Shown here piece by piece: positions 36,250 to 43,161 of a stretch of DNA of 64,000 nucleotides. The DNA comes from a virus. The DNA lies in IMG/VR virus record IMGVR_UViG_3300017925_000001, positions 45,725-109,724 of that record. One strand, written 5' to 3'. A program made the position numbers and the translations under genes. Each line of letters begins with the position of its first letter. Positions within the stretch are counted from its first letter, which is position 1. Under the pieces are notes generated by a model. The model was not told the origin of the DNA, did no database searches, and was given only the letters and a program-made list of their open reading frames with translations.

Positions 36250-36393
36250 TCACTTCCATATTACAACGATGGTTATAGCAACGCAACAGAGGTAATAGAG
36301 GCAGAGACGTATGTCACCTGCTACGAAGTATCCGATGGATGCTAGGGATGCCAGGGCTACTCCAGACCAAGCGAAGAACGAACCGAAGTTCAT
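36250..36393 (-). CDS. 47-aa two-helix membrane protein
   Basis: Two hydrophobic segments (residues about 5-25 and 30-46: FAWSGVALASLASIGYFVAG; LYYLCCVAITIVVIW) separated by a short GDIR turn. The start overlaps the previous stop (ATGA). Small paired-helix proteins of this kind occur in phage lysis regions; a holin role is possible but unproven. Confidence 0.6.
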   Translation of the reverse strand: MNFGSFFAWSGVALASLASIGYFVAGDIRLCLYYLCCVAITIVVIWK

Positions 36394-36581
36394 ACTCTTA
36401 CTTTCAGCTGCTTCTTTAACTGTCTACGCAAACGTAGAACTTCATTGGCCAAATCTATCATACATTGGCGTATCTCTTCACGTACAAACATGTTCATCCA
36501 ACTCCAAGTGAAAAAACCCGTTTTTCTTTGTACCAACTTTTCAGCTGGAGTCATCAGAGACCAAATCTCATGTTGGTTCAT
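36390..36581 (-). CDS. hypothetical protein
   Basis: 63 aa from ATG 36581 (the ATG at 36587 is too close to the AGGAG ribosome site). Contains TPAEKLVQRKTGFFTWSW and a basic C-terminal helix. Not recognised. It overlaps both neighbours, so it belongs to the lysis operon. Confidence 0.55.
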   Translation of the reverse strand: MNQHEIWSLMTPAEKLVQRKTGFFTWSWMNMFVREEIRQCMIDLANEVLRLRRQLKKQLKVRV

Positions 36582-37015
36582 TGCCATTCTCCTGTGAGTA
36601 TCTGTTGCACAAGACGCTCAGCTCGCTCCCCAACCTCTGTGTACCACGCAGAAGCCTTCATATCTGCAGCCGCCTTCTCAAAGTTCCCGGCTTGAGTATC
36701 TGCAAGGTCATGGTGGAAAGACAAGAGCCCTGGAACTCCGAGATTGAAGCTCATATTTTGTAGAACTCCTAGGCGGGCGTCATCAAGGTTGACTATCCAA
36801 GGCAACTTGCTCTGTAGGAATGTGGAGATGCGTTCCACATCCTTGCCGAGGATTTGCAACGCTTGTGCTTGGGTAATAGGATAAACTACGTCCGGTAAAG
36901 GGTTGGCATCCAGGTTATGCCCGACCCCAACGGTATCAAAGCCTCGGGTATCGTGATAGACGGTTAGACGCATGCCTTCATCGCGCACCAGTTGGTCTAT
37001 GATGTTGTTGATCAT
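36578..37015 (-). CDS. GH24 T4-type lysozyme (endolysin)
   Basis: 145 aa from ATG 37015 after GGAGGTATTT. Catalytic triad of T4 lysozyme-type enzymes: Glu in VRDEGMRLTVY (about 11), Asp in YHDTRGFDTVGVGHNL (about 20) and Thr in the same stretch (about 27). Later segments (MSFNLGVPGLLSF; AAADMKASAWYTEVGERAERLV) match the helical lobe. It hydrolyses the MurNAc-GlcNAc bond. No signal peptide, so it needs a holin for release. Confidence 0.88.
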   Translation of the reverse strand: MINNIIDQLVRDEGMRLTVYHDTRGFDTVGVGHNLDANPLPDVVYPITQAQALQILGKDVERISTFLQSKLPWIVNLDDARLGVLQNMSFNLGVPGLLSFHHDLADTQAGNFEKAAADMKASAWYTEVGERAERLVQQILTGEWQ

Positions 37016-37027
37016 AAATACCTCCAC

Positions 37028-37051
37028 AAAATTTTTGTACCACACGGACGG
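37028..37051. repeat. 24-bp repeat, copy 1
   Basis: Matches 46144-46167 at 23 of 24 bases (core CCACACGGACGG). Here it lies just upstream of the lysozyme start; at 46144 it is inside the coding part of the M15-like peptidase gene. Probably a trace of recombination between two lysis-enzyme loci. Confidence 0.6.
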
Positions 37052-37053
37052 GC

Positions 37054-37158
37054 TCAGTGTGGGTGGTACTTAAGGATGACATGCAGCGCCACAAGCTGTA
37101 CTATGAAGGACAGTATGGCGAACACAGTACGCAGAGTACTTTTAGTGGATTCCTTCAT
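37054..37158 (-). CDS. 34-aa single-pass membrane peptide
   Basis: Short ORF starting inside the end of the secreted 132-aa gene. One hydrophobic helix (VFAILSFIVQLVALHVIL). It ends 39 bases before the lysozyme start. It could be a small holin or lysis regulator. Length and overlap make the call tentative. Confidence 0.45.
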   Translation of the reverse strand: MKESTKSTLRTVFAILSFIVQLVALHVILKYHPH

Positions 37159-37540
37159 CTTTGTCTAACCCCGTGATTGAGATGGCACCTACCAGTTTGT
37201 GGCAAGCAATGCCTTGGTACATGCTGTGTGCCTGCTTCTCATACGTGAGGATAATGGGTTCACGAGAGAAGTAGTCTGACTGGTCCCCACAAAAAAGAAC
37301 CGTCTCTTCATAGAGCGCAGGTGTGGCATAGGGCCAGAAGCGTACGTTGGTGTACTTGCTACCGTCTAGCAGTGTCACTTCTATTGGCTCCGCAAGTAGG
37401 TAAGCGTAGGGGTTCTGGTAAACCTCGCTAACCCCTAGGGAATTAGGGCGGTTGTTTGTAGTCGTGCAGTGCCCGAAGGTCAGCATTGAAAGTACGAAGA
37501 GGAACACGATTAGACACGTCAGCAATTCATTGTGTTTCAT
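37142..37540 (-). CDS. exported hypothetical protein
   Basis: 132 aa with signal peptide or N-terminal anchor (residues 5-25, LLTCLIVFLFVLSMLTFGHC; the Cys at the end could be a lipobox). Mature part is beta-type with IEVTLLDGSKYTNVRFWPY. Not recognised. Overlaps the NUDIX gene end. Confidence 0.55.
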   Translation of the reverse strand: MKHNELLTCLIVFLFVLSMLTFGHCTTTNNRPNSLGVSEVYQNPYAYLLAEPIEVTLLDGSKYTNVRFWPYATPALYEETVLFCGDQSDYFSREPIILTYEKQAHSMYQGIACHKLVGAISITGLDKDEGIH

Positions 37541-37964
37541 GATTCCCCTCTCGTATAATTCCCATTTCTGGATACCAAAAATGCTGATGAAGTGCAGCAG
37601 GTATAAGCCACTGCAAGTTTGGGATGGTGGATAATTTGGGCAGATCTTTTACACTATACACATTCAGCTTCTCATCAGTCATATCCTTAGCATAAGTAAT
37701 CTCATTGGAGAACAAAGAGAAGCAATGTAATTCATAGTCTTTTCCTGAGAGTATAGCAAACTTTTTCCAGTTGGATTCATATGTTTCTATACCTGTCTCT
37801 TCCTTGAATTCTCTAGTTTGTGCTGCGTGCTCGCTTTCATTTTCAATGTGCCCACCTACACCGTTCAGTAATCCTCGCTGCCAAGCAGGACGATTCTTAC
37901 GAATTAGTAGAAGATGTTTACCTTGTTCATCAAAAGCAAACCCCACAACATATTTTGTAGTCAT
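37527..37964 (-). CDS. NUDIX hydrolase
   Basis: 145 aa from ATG 37964 (MTTKYVVGFAF). The NUDIX box G-x5-E-x7-REFKEETGI is complete (about residues 36-58), with the preceding strand LLNGVGG. Hydrolyses nucleoside diphosphate-linked compounds; in phages likely candidates are damaged dNTPs, NAD-type cofactors or RNA caps. Tail region (LPKLSTIPNLQWLIPAAL) resembles MutT/ADP-ribose-type members; substrate unknown. Confidence 0.88.
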   Translation of the reverse strand: MTTKYVVGFAFDEQGKHLLLIRKNRPAWQRGLLNGVGGHIENESEHAAQTREFKEETGIETYESNWKKFAILSGKDYELHCFSLFSNEITYAKDMTDEKLNVYSVKDLPKLSTIPNLQWLIPAALHQHFWYPEMGIIREGNHETQ

Positions 37965-38131
37965 AGTTTCTCCCGTGCAACTTCGATGAGGATAGGCATG
38001 GCAATGGACGCGGCCAGGATGCCAAAGAACGCGTACACAGCGTGATGCCTGTGTTCCCAACAGTAGAGATTGAATCCAGAGGCTGCAGCTAGGAAGCCAC
38101 CAATAAGGTAGCGTTGCAAATTCAGACTCAT
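37961..38131 (-). CDS. 56-aa two-helix membrane protein
   Basis: Two hydrophobic segments (YLIGGFLAAASGFNLYCW and VYAFFGILAASIAMPILI) separated by EHRHHA. The start overlaps the upstream stop and the stop overlaps the NUDIX start (ATGA). Unknown role; another holin-like candidate. Confidence 0.6.
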   Translation of the reverse strand: MSLNLQRYLIGGFLAAASGFNLYCWEHRHHAVYAFFGILAASIAMPILIEVAREKL

Positions 38132-38358
38132 TGTACGACCTCCTCATACCAGAGCTTCACCCTGATTTTTGAAATGAACTCATTGTTCTTCAAACGGAAG
38201 TACCGTACGTCTGTGCTAGAGACCACGAGGTCTTCATTTTGCACAGGGAAAGTATTCTTGTGAATAGGCACTGCCCATAACTGTGGGATATAGTGGATAC
38301 GTAATAAGAACTTCTTATGGCATCCACAGGCTGTTTCCAAATGAATCTTAGCCAGCAC
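38128..38358 (-). CDS. hypothetical protein
   Basis: 76 aa starting at GTG 38358 after GGAGGTGCCGA. Contains CGCHKKFLLRIHYI and a short beta-rich body. Not recognised. It overlaps the gene before it and the membrane protein after it. Confidence 0.55.
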   Translation of the reverse strand: MLAKIHLETACGCHKKFLLRIHYIPQLWAVPIHKNTFPVQNEDLVVSSTDVRYFRLKNNEFISKIRVKLWYEEVVQ

Positions 38359-38854
38359 TCGGCACCTCCGTGATCACTACCGTGGGTGTAGCAGGGGGCA
38401 TCCCGGCCAGCACCTTCATGGACTCAGCGGAGTACCCACCTGAGGGAGCTTCCAGTGCCTTCACAGCTTCAACCAAAGCCGCAGCCACATTGCTGACCGT
38501 GACCTTGCAGGGCTTGCCACAGCCTGTGCAGCGCCAATGACCCAGGCCGGTCTTGTCCTTACTCCCCGCAATGGGGGTAAAGGCCTTGGGCTTCCTCGCG
38601 GGCAGACTGCAGCACGCGCTGGTGTACGCGTTGACGGGCCCTTGCTGTTTGGGTGCGGCGGAGGGCTTGCGATTCTTCTTGCCGTGCTTCTTGCCTTTGT
38701 ACTTCGGGTTTTGAGAGCGGGAGTGCTTTCCAGTACTCGCTGAATGCCTTCCCGTTTTCCCAGATGTTGATAAAGATTTGGTAGATTTCCCGGTCGATGG
38801 GGTTGCTACCGTCGTAGCAGGCGAAGGTAAATTCTGGTTCGTCGTATTCGGCAT
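38348..38854 (-). CDS. basic-linker zinc-ribbon protein, frame overlapped
   Basis: 168 aa if started at ATG 38854. The C-terminal 90 residues look like a real folded zinc protein (ACCSLPARKPKAF; WRCTGCGKPCKVTV). The first 55 residues are low-complexity Ser/Thr/Lys and unconvincing, whereas the other frame over the same DNA (38559-38858) gives a convincing N-terminal domain. The zinc domain may be reached by a +1 shift, or this is a disrupted gene. Confidence 0.5.
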   Translation of the reverse strand: MPNTTNQNLPSPATTVATPSTGKSTKSLSTSGKTGRHSASTGKHSRSQNPKYKGKKHGKKNRKPSAAPKQQGPVNAYTSACCSLPARKPKAFTPIAGSKDKTGLGHWRCTGCGKPCKVTVSNVAAALVEAVKALEAPSGGYSAESMKVLAGMPPATPTVVITEVPSAG

Positions 38855-38858
38855 ACAT
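38559..38858 (-). CDS. protein overlapping the zinc-ribbon gene in another frame
   Basis: 99 aa from ATG 38858 with AGGAGATCTC upstream (better than the ATG at 38854). Residues 1-45 have natural composition (PEFTFACYDGSNPIDREIYQ; WENGKAFSEYWKAL), then the frame turns into a Gln/Arg-rich stretch that mirrors the basic linker of the other frame. This suggests the true product switches from this frame into that of 38348. Confidence 0.5.
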   Translation of the reverse strand: MYAEYDEPEFTFACYDGSNPIDREIYQIFINIWENGKAFSEYWKALPLSKPEVQRQEARQEESQALRRTQTARARQRVHQRVLQSAREEAQGLYPHCGE

Positions 38859-38889
38859 GAGATCTCCTGGTGGTGCAGATTTGTAAAAG

Positions 38890-39258
38890 CTACAGCTTGG
38901 ACCCTCGTGAAAGCGGAGCCCCAGCTTCCTCCATCTCTTTCTGAAGGATTGCCAGTGCGCGCCATGCCATCTTGGCTGAGTGGCGTGCGCCATCTGTGTC
39001 GAACTTCCCACGTTCCATCCCGTGGCGAATCACCGTATCCCATTCGTCACTTGACTTACTGCGATTCCAATGCAGCGGCTGACCAGGGTTGTGCTGCTCG
39101 TTTCCCAGGTAGGACACCTTGGCAACTTCGAGCAATGCAGCTGAAAAATAATCGAGCACTCCTGTGCCAACAGGGATCTTCTTGCGCTCAGCTGCATCCG
39201 ATGGGAACAGGTCTTTGACTACCTTCAGACTGGGATCAGCTGGATTTGAACTACTCAT
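38890..39258 (-). CDS. DUF5664-like nucleotide hydrolase
   Basis: 122 aa from ATG 39258. Matches the pattern I know for DUF5664 (described as dATP/dGTP diphosphohydrolase N-terminal domain): VGTGVLDYFSAALLEVAKVS, HWNRSKSSDEWDTVIRHGME, then DTDGARHSAKMAWRALAIL. Acidic and His residues in an all-helical core suit a metal-dependent nucleotide pyrophosphohydrolase. With NUDIX and deoxyribosyltransferase neighbours, likely nucleotide-pool control. Confidence 0.65.
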   Translation of the reverse strand: MSSSNPADPSLKVVKDLFPSDAAERKKIPVGTGVLDYFSAALLEVAKVSYLGNEQHNPGQPLHWNRSKSSDEWDTVIRHGMERGKFDTDGARHSAKMAWRALAILQKEMEEAGAPLSRGSKL

Positions 39259-39677
39259 TTCAAACCTCCTTTTTTGATGTAGGCCAGGAGGGCGTCTACA
39301 TCTTTCACATGCACACGCTGGGGGAAACGGTCGAACAGACTTTGTATCCCACCAACAATGATGATCTGCTTTCCCCAAGCATGGGCCATGCCGGTCTCCT
39401 CCATGCGTGCAGCCGTACACCACCCGCTAGGCACAGTAGGTGTCGAGAGATCATCGGAGAAACGGATCAACGTATGCGCCCTCTTCACGTCAGCGGCATC
39501 CATGTCTGCTGTATCCAGCAGGAACCTTTTCAACTTTATGGGTCCCGCTGGGGCAGGTTCTTCATCGAGCCAACGTGATGTAATCTCCACGCCCAAGGCG
39601 GCAATCTTGAGCGAGATATCTTTCATTTCTTCCTTACGATGAAACGCTGCCGCTAGGTACACCGACTTCGACTTCAT
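39255..39677 (-). CDS. nucleoside 2-deoxyribosyltransferase-like protein
   Basis: 140 aa from ATG 39677 (MKSKSVYLAAAF). Rossmann-like pattern with SVYLAAAFHRKEEMKDIS at the start, SRWLDEE, a middle acidic IRFSDD and a final VGGIQSLFDRFPQRVHV, typical of deoxyribosyltransferase-fold proteins that swap or release nucleobases. Enzymatic residues not fully assignable. It overlaps both neighbours. Confidence 0.65.
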   Translation of the reverse strand: MKSKSVYLAAAFHRKEEMKDISLKIAALGVEITSRWLDEEPAPAGPIKLKRFLLDTADMDAADVKRAHTLIRFSDDLSTPTVPSGWCTAARMEETGMAHAWGKQIIIVGGIQSLFDRFPQRVHVKDVDALLAYIKKGGLK

Positions 39678-40107
39678 GCTTTTCCTCCTTCTTGTCCGAA
39701 AGCCTGTGATCCATGCTTTCTTTGGGCTCAGGGCGAAGGTGCATTGCCCACACGATCTGGTTGTACACTGCGTTGAATGTCTCGCGTGTCTTCTGGTCAG
39801 GGTGTTTGTACCCCAAAATCTCACAGGCATGCGCCATGTGCAGAACGAAGTGTAAGGGGTACTTGTCCAGGTCAGCAATGAACTTGGTAGCGGATTCAAG
39901 AAGCTCCGCGAACAAATCATGCTTCATGTATGTTGTCGTAGTGTCAGCATTCTTCAGTGACGCCATACGAATTGAGCGAGAGATGTGCTTGCTTGGATCG
40001 TATTTCGAAAGGCCATCGCAGCCGCGTAGACCAGTGATGATGACGGTCTGCTGCTTCCACGAAATGGTCTCAAGCCACTCCTGAAACACACTTGCCGGGT
40101 TGTCCAT
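39634..40107 (-). CDS. conserved phage hypothetical protein
   Basis: 157 aa, helical, of a family I recognise only as phage hypothetical (WLETISWKQQTVIITGLRGC near the start; HFVLHMAHACEILGYKHPD in the middle). Its position between RecA and nucleotide enzymes is typical. No motif known. Start overlaps the RecA stop region. Confidence 0.65.
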   Translation of the reverse strand: MDNPASVFQEWLETISWKQQTVIITGLRGCDGLSKYDPSKHISRSIRMASLKNADTTTTYMKHDLFAELLESATKFIADLDKYPLHFVLHMAHACEILGYKHPDQKTRETFNAVYNQIVWAMHLRPEPKESMDHRLSDKKEEKHEVEVGVPSGSVSS

Positions 40108-41234
40108 CAGATTTTCACCTCATGATCTGCCTTGACTAGGTTCGTCACCATCTGACGAACTTTGGCAATTGCTTTCTCGTCATCGTGCAGACGAGCTTTC
40201 AACTTTGGTAGGCCATAGGCAATTTGCTCAACACCGATGGGCTTCTTGGTTTCGGGATCGACGTTTCCTAAATCCATCATGTACCACAGTCCATCCATTT
40301 TGAACAAGCCACGCTTAGTAGCATACGTGATGAGATCGCTGATGGTGTCAAAGCCAGGATCTCGGCCTGAATCCGGGTAGTAGAGATCCACTACAGTTTC
40401 CAGCAGCGGAGTGCCCACCTTGTTCTTCACGGCTTTGAGTCTGACATGATGCCCGAGGATTCGGTCACCGTCCTTGATCACTTCCTGTCGGCGCACATCA
40501 AGACGTACGCTCGCGTAGTGCTTGAGGGCGCGGCCCCCTGGGGTGGTCTCCGGGTTGCCAAACATGACCCCGATCTTCTCGCGGATCTGATTGATGAAGA
40601 TGATCGTGACCTTATACTTGGCAGCATCAGCTGTGAGGATACGCATCGCTTGAGACATCATGCGGGCCTGGAGGCCTACGTGATTGTCACCCATCTCTCC
40701 AAGCAGTTCAGCTTCAGGGGTGAGGGACGCAACGTCATCCACCACAATCAAGCTCACGCACTGCGACTTCACCAGCTCACGTACGATGTCCAAGGCCTGA
40801 TCACCATGGTCCGGCTGACTGATCAACAGATTGTCAATGTTGACCCCGAGGTTCCTGGCGTAAGCTGTGTCAAGCGCATGGGCTGCGTCAATGAAAGCGC
40901 ATATACCACCGGCCTTTTGCTCCTGGCCTATGAGCCACAATGTGAAAGTTGTCTTCCCGGCAGACTCAGGGCCGAAGATCTCGACTATGCGTCCACGCGG
41001 GATACCTCCACACCCCAATACGTACTGATCGAACGTGGGGAGATTGGCCGGTATGCTGGGGAGAGCCACGATGTTCTTGGCTCCAAGGCGTATGATCGAG
41101 TTAGTTGTCTCGTACTTCTTGTCGATCTCCTTGGAGAGTGAGAACAGCTGTGCGAACTTCTGTAAGTCGGTAGTCGGAGCGGCGACCACCACTTTCGGTT
41201 CCTTCTGCTCTTCTTTCTTCTTACCGAAGGCCAC
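40107..41234 (-). CDS. recA: RecA recombinase with catalytic Glu replaced
   Basis: 375 aa from GTG 41234 after GGAGGTGATCA. Walker A GPESAGKT (88-95), Walker B SLIVVDDVASL, loop L1 GDNHVGLQARMMSQAM, L2 region INQIREKIGVMFGNPETT and RALKHYASVRLDVRR are all canonical. In FIDAAHALD (114-122) the usual FIDAEHALD glutamate (Glu96 of E. coli RecA, which activates water for ATP hydrolysis) is Ala118 (codon GCC). It should still bind ATP and DNA but hydrolyse poorly. Part of the replication-recombination run. Confidence 0.92.
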   Translation of the reverse strand: MAFGKKKEEQKEPKVVVAAPTTDLQKFAQLFSLSKEIDKKYETTNSIIRLGAKNIVALPSIPANLPTFDQYVLGCGGIPRGRIVEIFGPESAGKTTFTLWLIGQEQKAGGICAFIDAAHALDTAYARNLGVNIDNLLISQPDHGDQALDIVRELVKSQCVSLIVVDDVASLTPEAELLGEMGDNHVGLQARMMSQAMRILTADAAKYKVTIIFINQIREKIGVMFGNPETTPGGRALKHYASVRLDVRRQEVIKDGDRILGHHVRLKAVKNKVGTPLLETVVDLYYPDSGRDPGFDTISDLITYATKRGLFKMDGLWYMMDLGNVDPETKKPIGVEQIAYGLPKLKARLHDDEKAIAKVRQMVTNLVKADHEVKI

Positions 41235-41670
41235 TGATCACCTCCTGCTCAGCTTTGATGTCAAGCGTTCCACCTTCTATGGTCTGCACAGGCTCAAGGC
41301 CGGATGCAGCTTGCGTCTCAGGGCTTGCTTGTCGTAACAGCTTCTCCTTCAACCATGCGCCGAAGGCTTGTAGGAACTTCTTGCCATAGAGCTTCACTAC
41401 GAATTTCGATCCTGCATTCATGAGAAGATTGTGCAGACGTTCCATCTCCTGCGCGTTGAAGCCCACCTCGAAGAGCGCTTGCCAGCAGTGCTTGCAGTTG
41501 GCATGTCGAGGTGCATGACGTAGATCAATGCGGTGACCACAGGCTTTGACGATGGGGTGCTTCACTGTGAAGTTGGCCGCACGCCATGCGCGGACTTCTC
41601 GCTCAGTAGGTTTGTGCTCGGTCTGCACAGGTTTGCCTGCGCCTAAATCTGCGCTGTCTAGGTCACTCAT
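41221..41670 (-). CDS. hypothetical zinc-binding protein
   Basis: 149 aa. Central CGHRIDLRHAPRHANCKHCW has Cys/His spacing for one zinc; the rest is helical. Located immediately upstream of RecA with overlap, so possibly a recombination or replication accessory. Not recognised. Confidence 0.6.
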   Translation of the reverse strand: MSDLDSADLGAGKPVQTEHKPTEREVRAWRAANFTVKHPIVKACGHRIDLRHAPRHANCKHCWQALFEVGFNAQEMERLHNLLMNAGSKFVVKLYGKKFLQAFGAWLKEKLLRQASPETQAASGLEPVQTIEGGTLDIKAEQEVISGLR

Positions 41671-42059
41671 GAAAGTATATCCTCCGCGTTTATTTCCTCA
41701 GGAAATGATGGGCGATCTTGTACAATAGATTCATGAAGCCGTTGGTTCTTGGCTTTGAAATAGAGAACGCGGTAATGCCCTCCCACTCCAAGATTGTTCT
41801 TCAGGAAAACCTTTCCAAGCTCTTGCTTGAAGTTGGTAGGTAGAGCGTCATAGCTTCCATCTTCAGCCATACGTAGGAACATTTGGTATTGCAAAGGAGT
41901 CAACGTACGCCGTGCTTTGATTTCTACATCGCACAAGAAGTCTGTAGCGTCAACATTTTTAAGACTAAGAGAAGGATTACTTTTTAAGCTATAATAAAGC
42001 GCTAAAACGTTGGCGAAAACCTCTTCCGAGCGCAATAGCTCAAGTCTGATGTCATTCAT
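41667..42059 (-). CDS. hypothetical protein in replication operon
   Basis: 130 aa, mostly helical, with LTPLQYQMFLRMAEDGSYDA and a C-terminal strand GGHYRVLYFKAKNQRLHE. I have seen such small helical proteins beside phage recombinases but cannot assign a role. ATGA-type overlaps on both sides. Confidence 0.6.
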   Translation of the reverse strand: MNDIRLELLRSEEVFANVLALYYSLKSNPSLSLKNVDATDFLCDVEIKARRTLTPLQYQMFLRMAEDGSYDALPTNFKQELGKVFLKNNLGVGGHYRVLYFKAKNQRLHESIVQDRPSFPEEINAEDILS

Positions 42060-42370
42060 CGTACCTCTTTCTGATTCACAAGGAGTTTCATGAAGTCTTC
42101 AAATTTCAGTGTAACCATTGGTTCAGTTCTGTTTCGGCCATGTATCAACAGCTTTAACCCAGGTTTGTCCGCGTATTTTGCAAAATGTTCGTAGAAAACC
42201 CCTACCACGTTCAGCTTTTCTACCTGCTTGCATTCTATCAACAGATTAAACACCTTCTGTGCAGCAGGGGAGAGGATCACATCAACTCCGTTTTGCCCCA
42301 TCCCCCGGGATTCAATGTCACCATCTACAAGCCCATGGGATGCCCCTGCTATGCGTAGGGCATCCCGCAC
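42056..42370 (-). CDS. PD-(D/E)XK nuclease, small resolvase-like
   Basis: 104 aa. GQNGVDVILSPAAQKVFNLL then IECKQVEKLNVVGV holds the Asp and Glu-x-Lys of the PD-(D/E)XK core, and the E-C-K-x-x-E-K-L pattern matches a phage nuclease family I recognise. GTG 42370 lacks a good ribosome site, and the open frame runs 15 codons further upstream (QQKV, KGRLL) without any ATG, GTG or TTG, so the true start may be unusual. Probably processes branched DNA. Confidence 0.72.
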   Translation of the reverse strand: MRDALRIAGASHGLVDGDIESRGMGQNGVDVILSPAAQKVFNLLIECKQVEKLNVVGVFYEHFAKYADKPGLKLLIHGRNRTEPMVTLKFEDFMKLLVNQKEVR

Positions 42371-42419
42371 CTTCTGTTGGAGAAGGCGTCCCTTGGCCTT
42401 TGCTGAGGAAGTTCTCGTG

Positions 42420-42830
42420 CTACTTCCTCACCGCCCGATAGACTATGGGTTCGCTGCCATACATTTCTATGGCTTTGTTGGCTTTTTCTTCAGATGGAAA
42501 CACTACACCATGCAAGCCTCGATTTCCGCTGGGTATCCAGACCCAACCTTGGCTTAGGTCCTTAATCTGTACCTCTACAACCCATTGCTCAACTGCTGTT
42601 ACCTTGTACAAGCTCTTGCCCCTATTTAAAACAACATATTCTACCTGTCCCTTGATGCGGAGGTTGCGCAATACACGATCCGCAGTGCTCGGGGATACTG
42701 TGCCTGTGATGTGTTCAGCCACATATAAGCGAAGCTCGTCCGCAGTGAATGTATTGTTTAAGTGCTGTTTACAGAAAGCAAGCACAGCATCCCCTGCGGT
42801 TGCTTCGTTGTGCTGCAGGTGTTCATTCAT
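42420..42830 (-). CDS. winged-helix-like DNA-binding protein
   Basis: 136 aa. The N-terminal half (FTADELRLYVAEHITGTVSP, then TADRVLRNLRIKGQVEYVVL) fits a winged-helix fold. The C-terminal half is a different beta-rich module. Probably a transcription or replication regulator; no specific family. Its start overlaps the upstream 48-aa gene by TGATG. Confidence 0.65.
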   Translation of the reverse strand: MNEHLQHNEATAGDAVLAFCKQHLNNTFTADELRLYVAEHITGTVSPSTADRVLRNLRIKGQVEYVVLNRGKSLYKVTAVEQWVVEVQIKDLSQGWVWIPSGNRGLHGVVFPSEEKANKAIEMYGSEPIVYRAVRK

Positions 42831-42973
42831 CGTTTGCTCCTCTTCTGCTTTAGTTTTGCTGCGGCTTGCGCGATCTTAGAAAAGTTCCTAGCGTATTCTG
42901 GGTCTTGTGCAGCAACCTTAGCCATGCATATTTGACAGTTGGCCAAGGGGCCTCGATGGATTTTTGTCTTCAT
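42827..42973 (-). CDS. 48-aa basic protein
   Basis: Small Lys/Ala-rich helical protein with CQIC (zinc-half motif) near residue 13. Start ATG 42973, stop overlapping the next start. Not recognised. Confidence 0.55.
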   Translation of the reverse strand: MKTKIHRGPLANCQICMAKVAAQDPEYARNFSKIAQAAAKLKQKRSKR

Positions 42974-43161
42974 TGCTTAATTAGCCTTTCTATATTCATG
43001 GCTTGTTCTTGGTAATACTCGGCCCGCTCAGGATGACCAGCAGCTTCGTGGCGCGCACCTGTGTTCAGGTACTGATTTTGTACCCGCTTCAAAGGTGCGA
43101 GGATATCACCGTCCTCGCCAACGTCAATGGTGGTTCGTACAGGTGCCCAGACCTTTGTCAT
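42970..43161 (-). CDS. small helical hypothetical protein
   Basis: 63 aa, start overlapping the primase-helicase stop (ATGA). Contains AGHPERAEYYQEQAMNIERL, an amphipathic helix. Not recognised; likely a replication accessory by position. Confidence 0.55.
   Translation of the reverse strand: MTKVWAPVRTTIDVGEDGDILAPLKRVQNQYLNTGARHEAAGHPERAEYYQEQAMNIERLIKQ

Noticed and set aside
36250-38131. Firm holin call for one of the small membrane proteins
   Set aside because: Several candidates (36250, 37054, 37961) have suitable length and helices, but none has a recognisable holin family signature.
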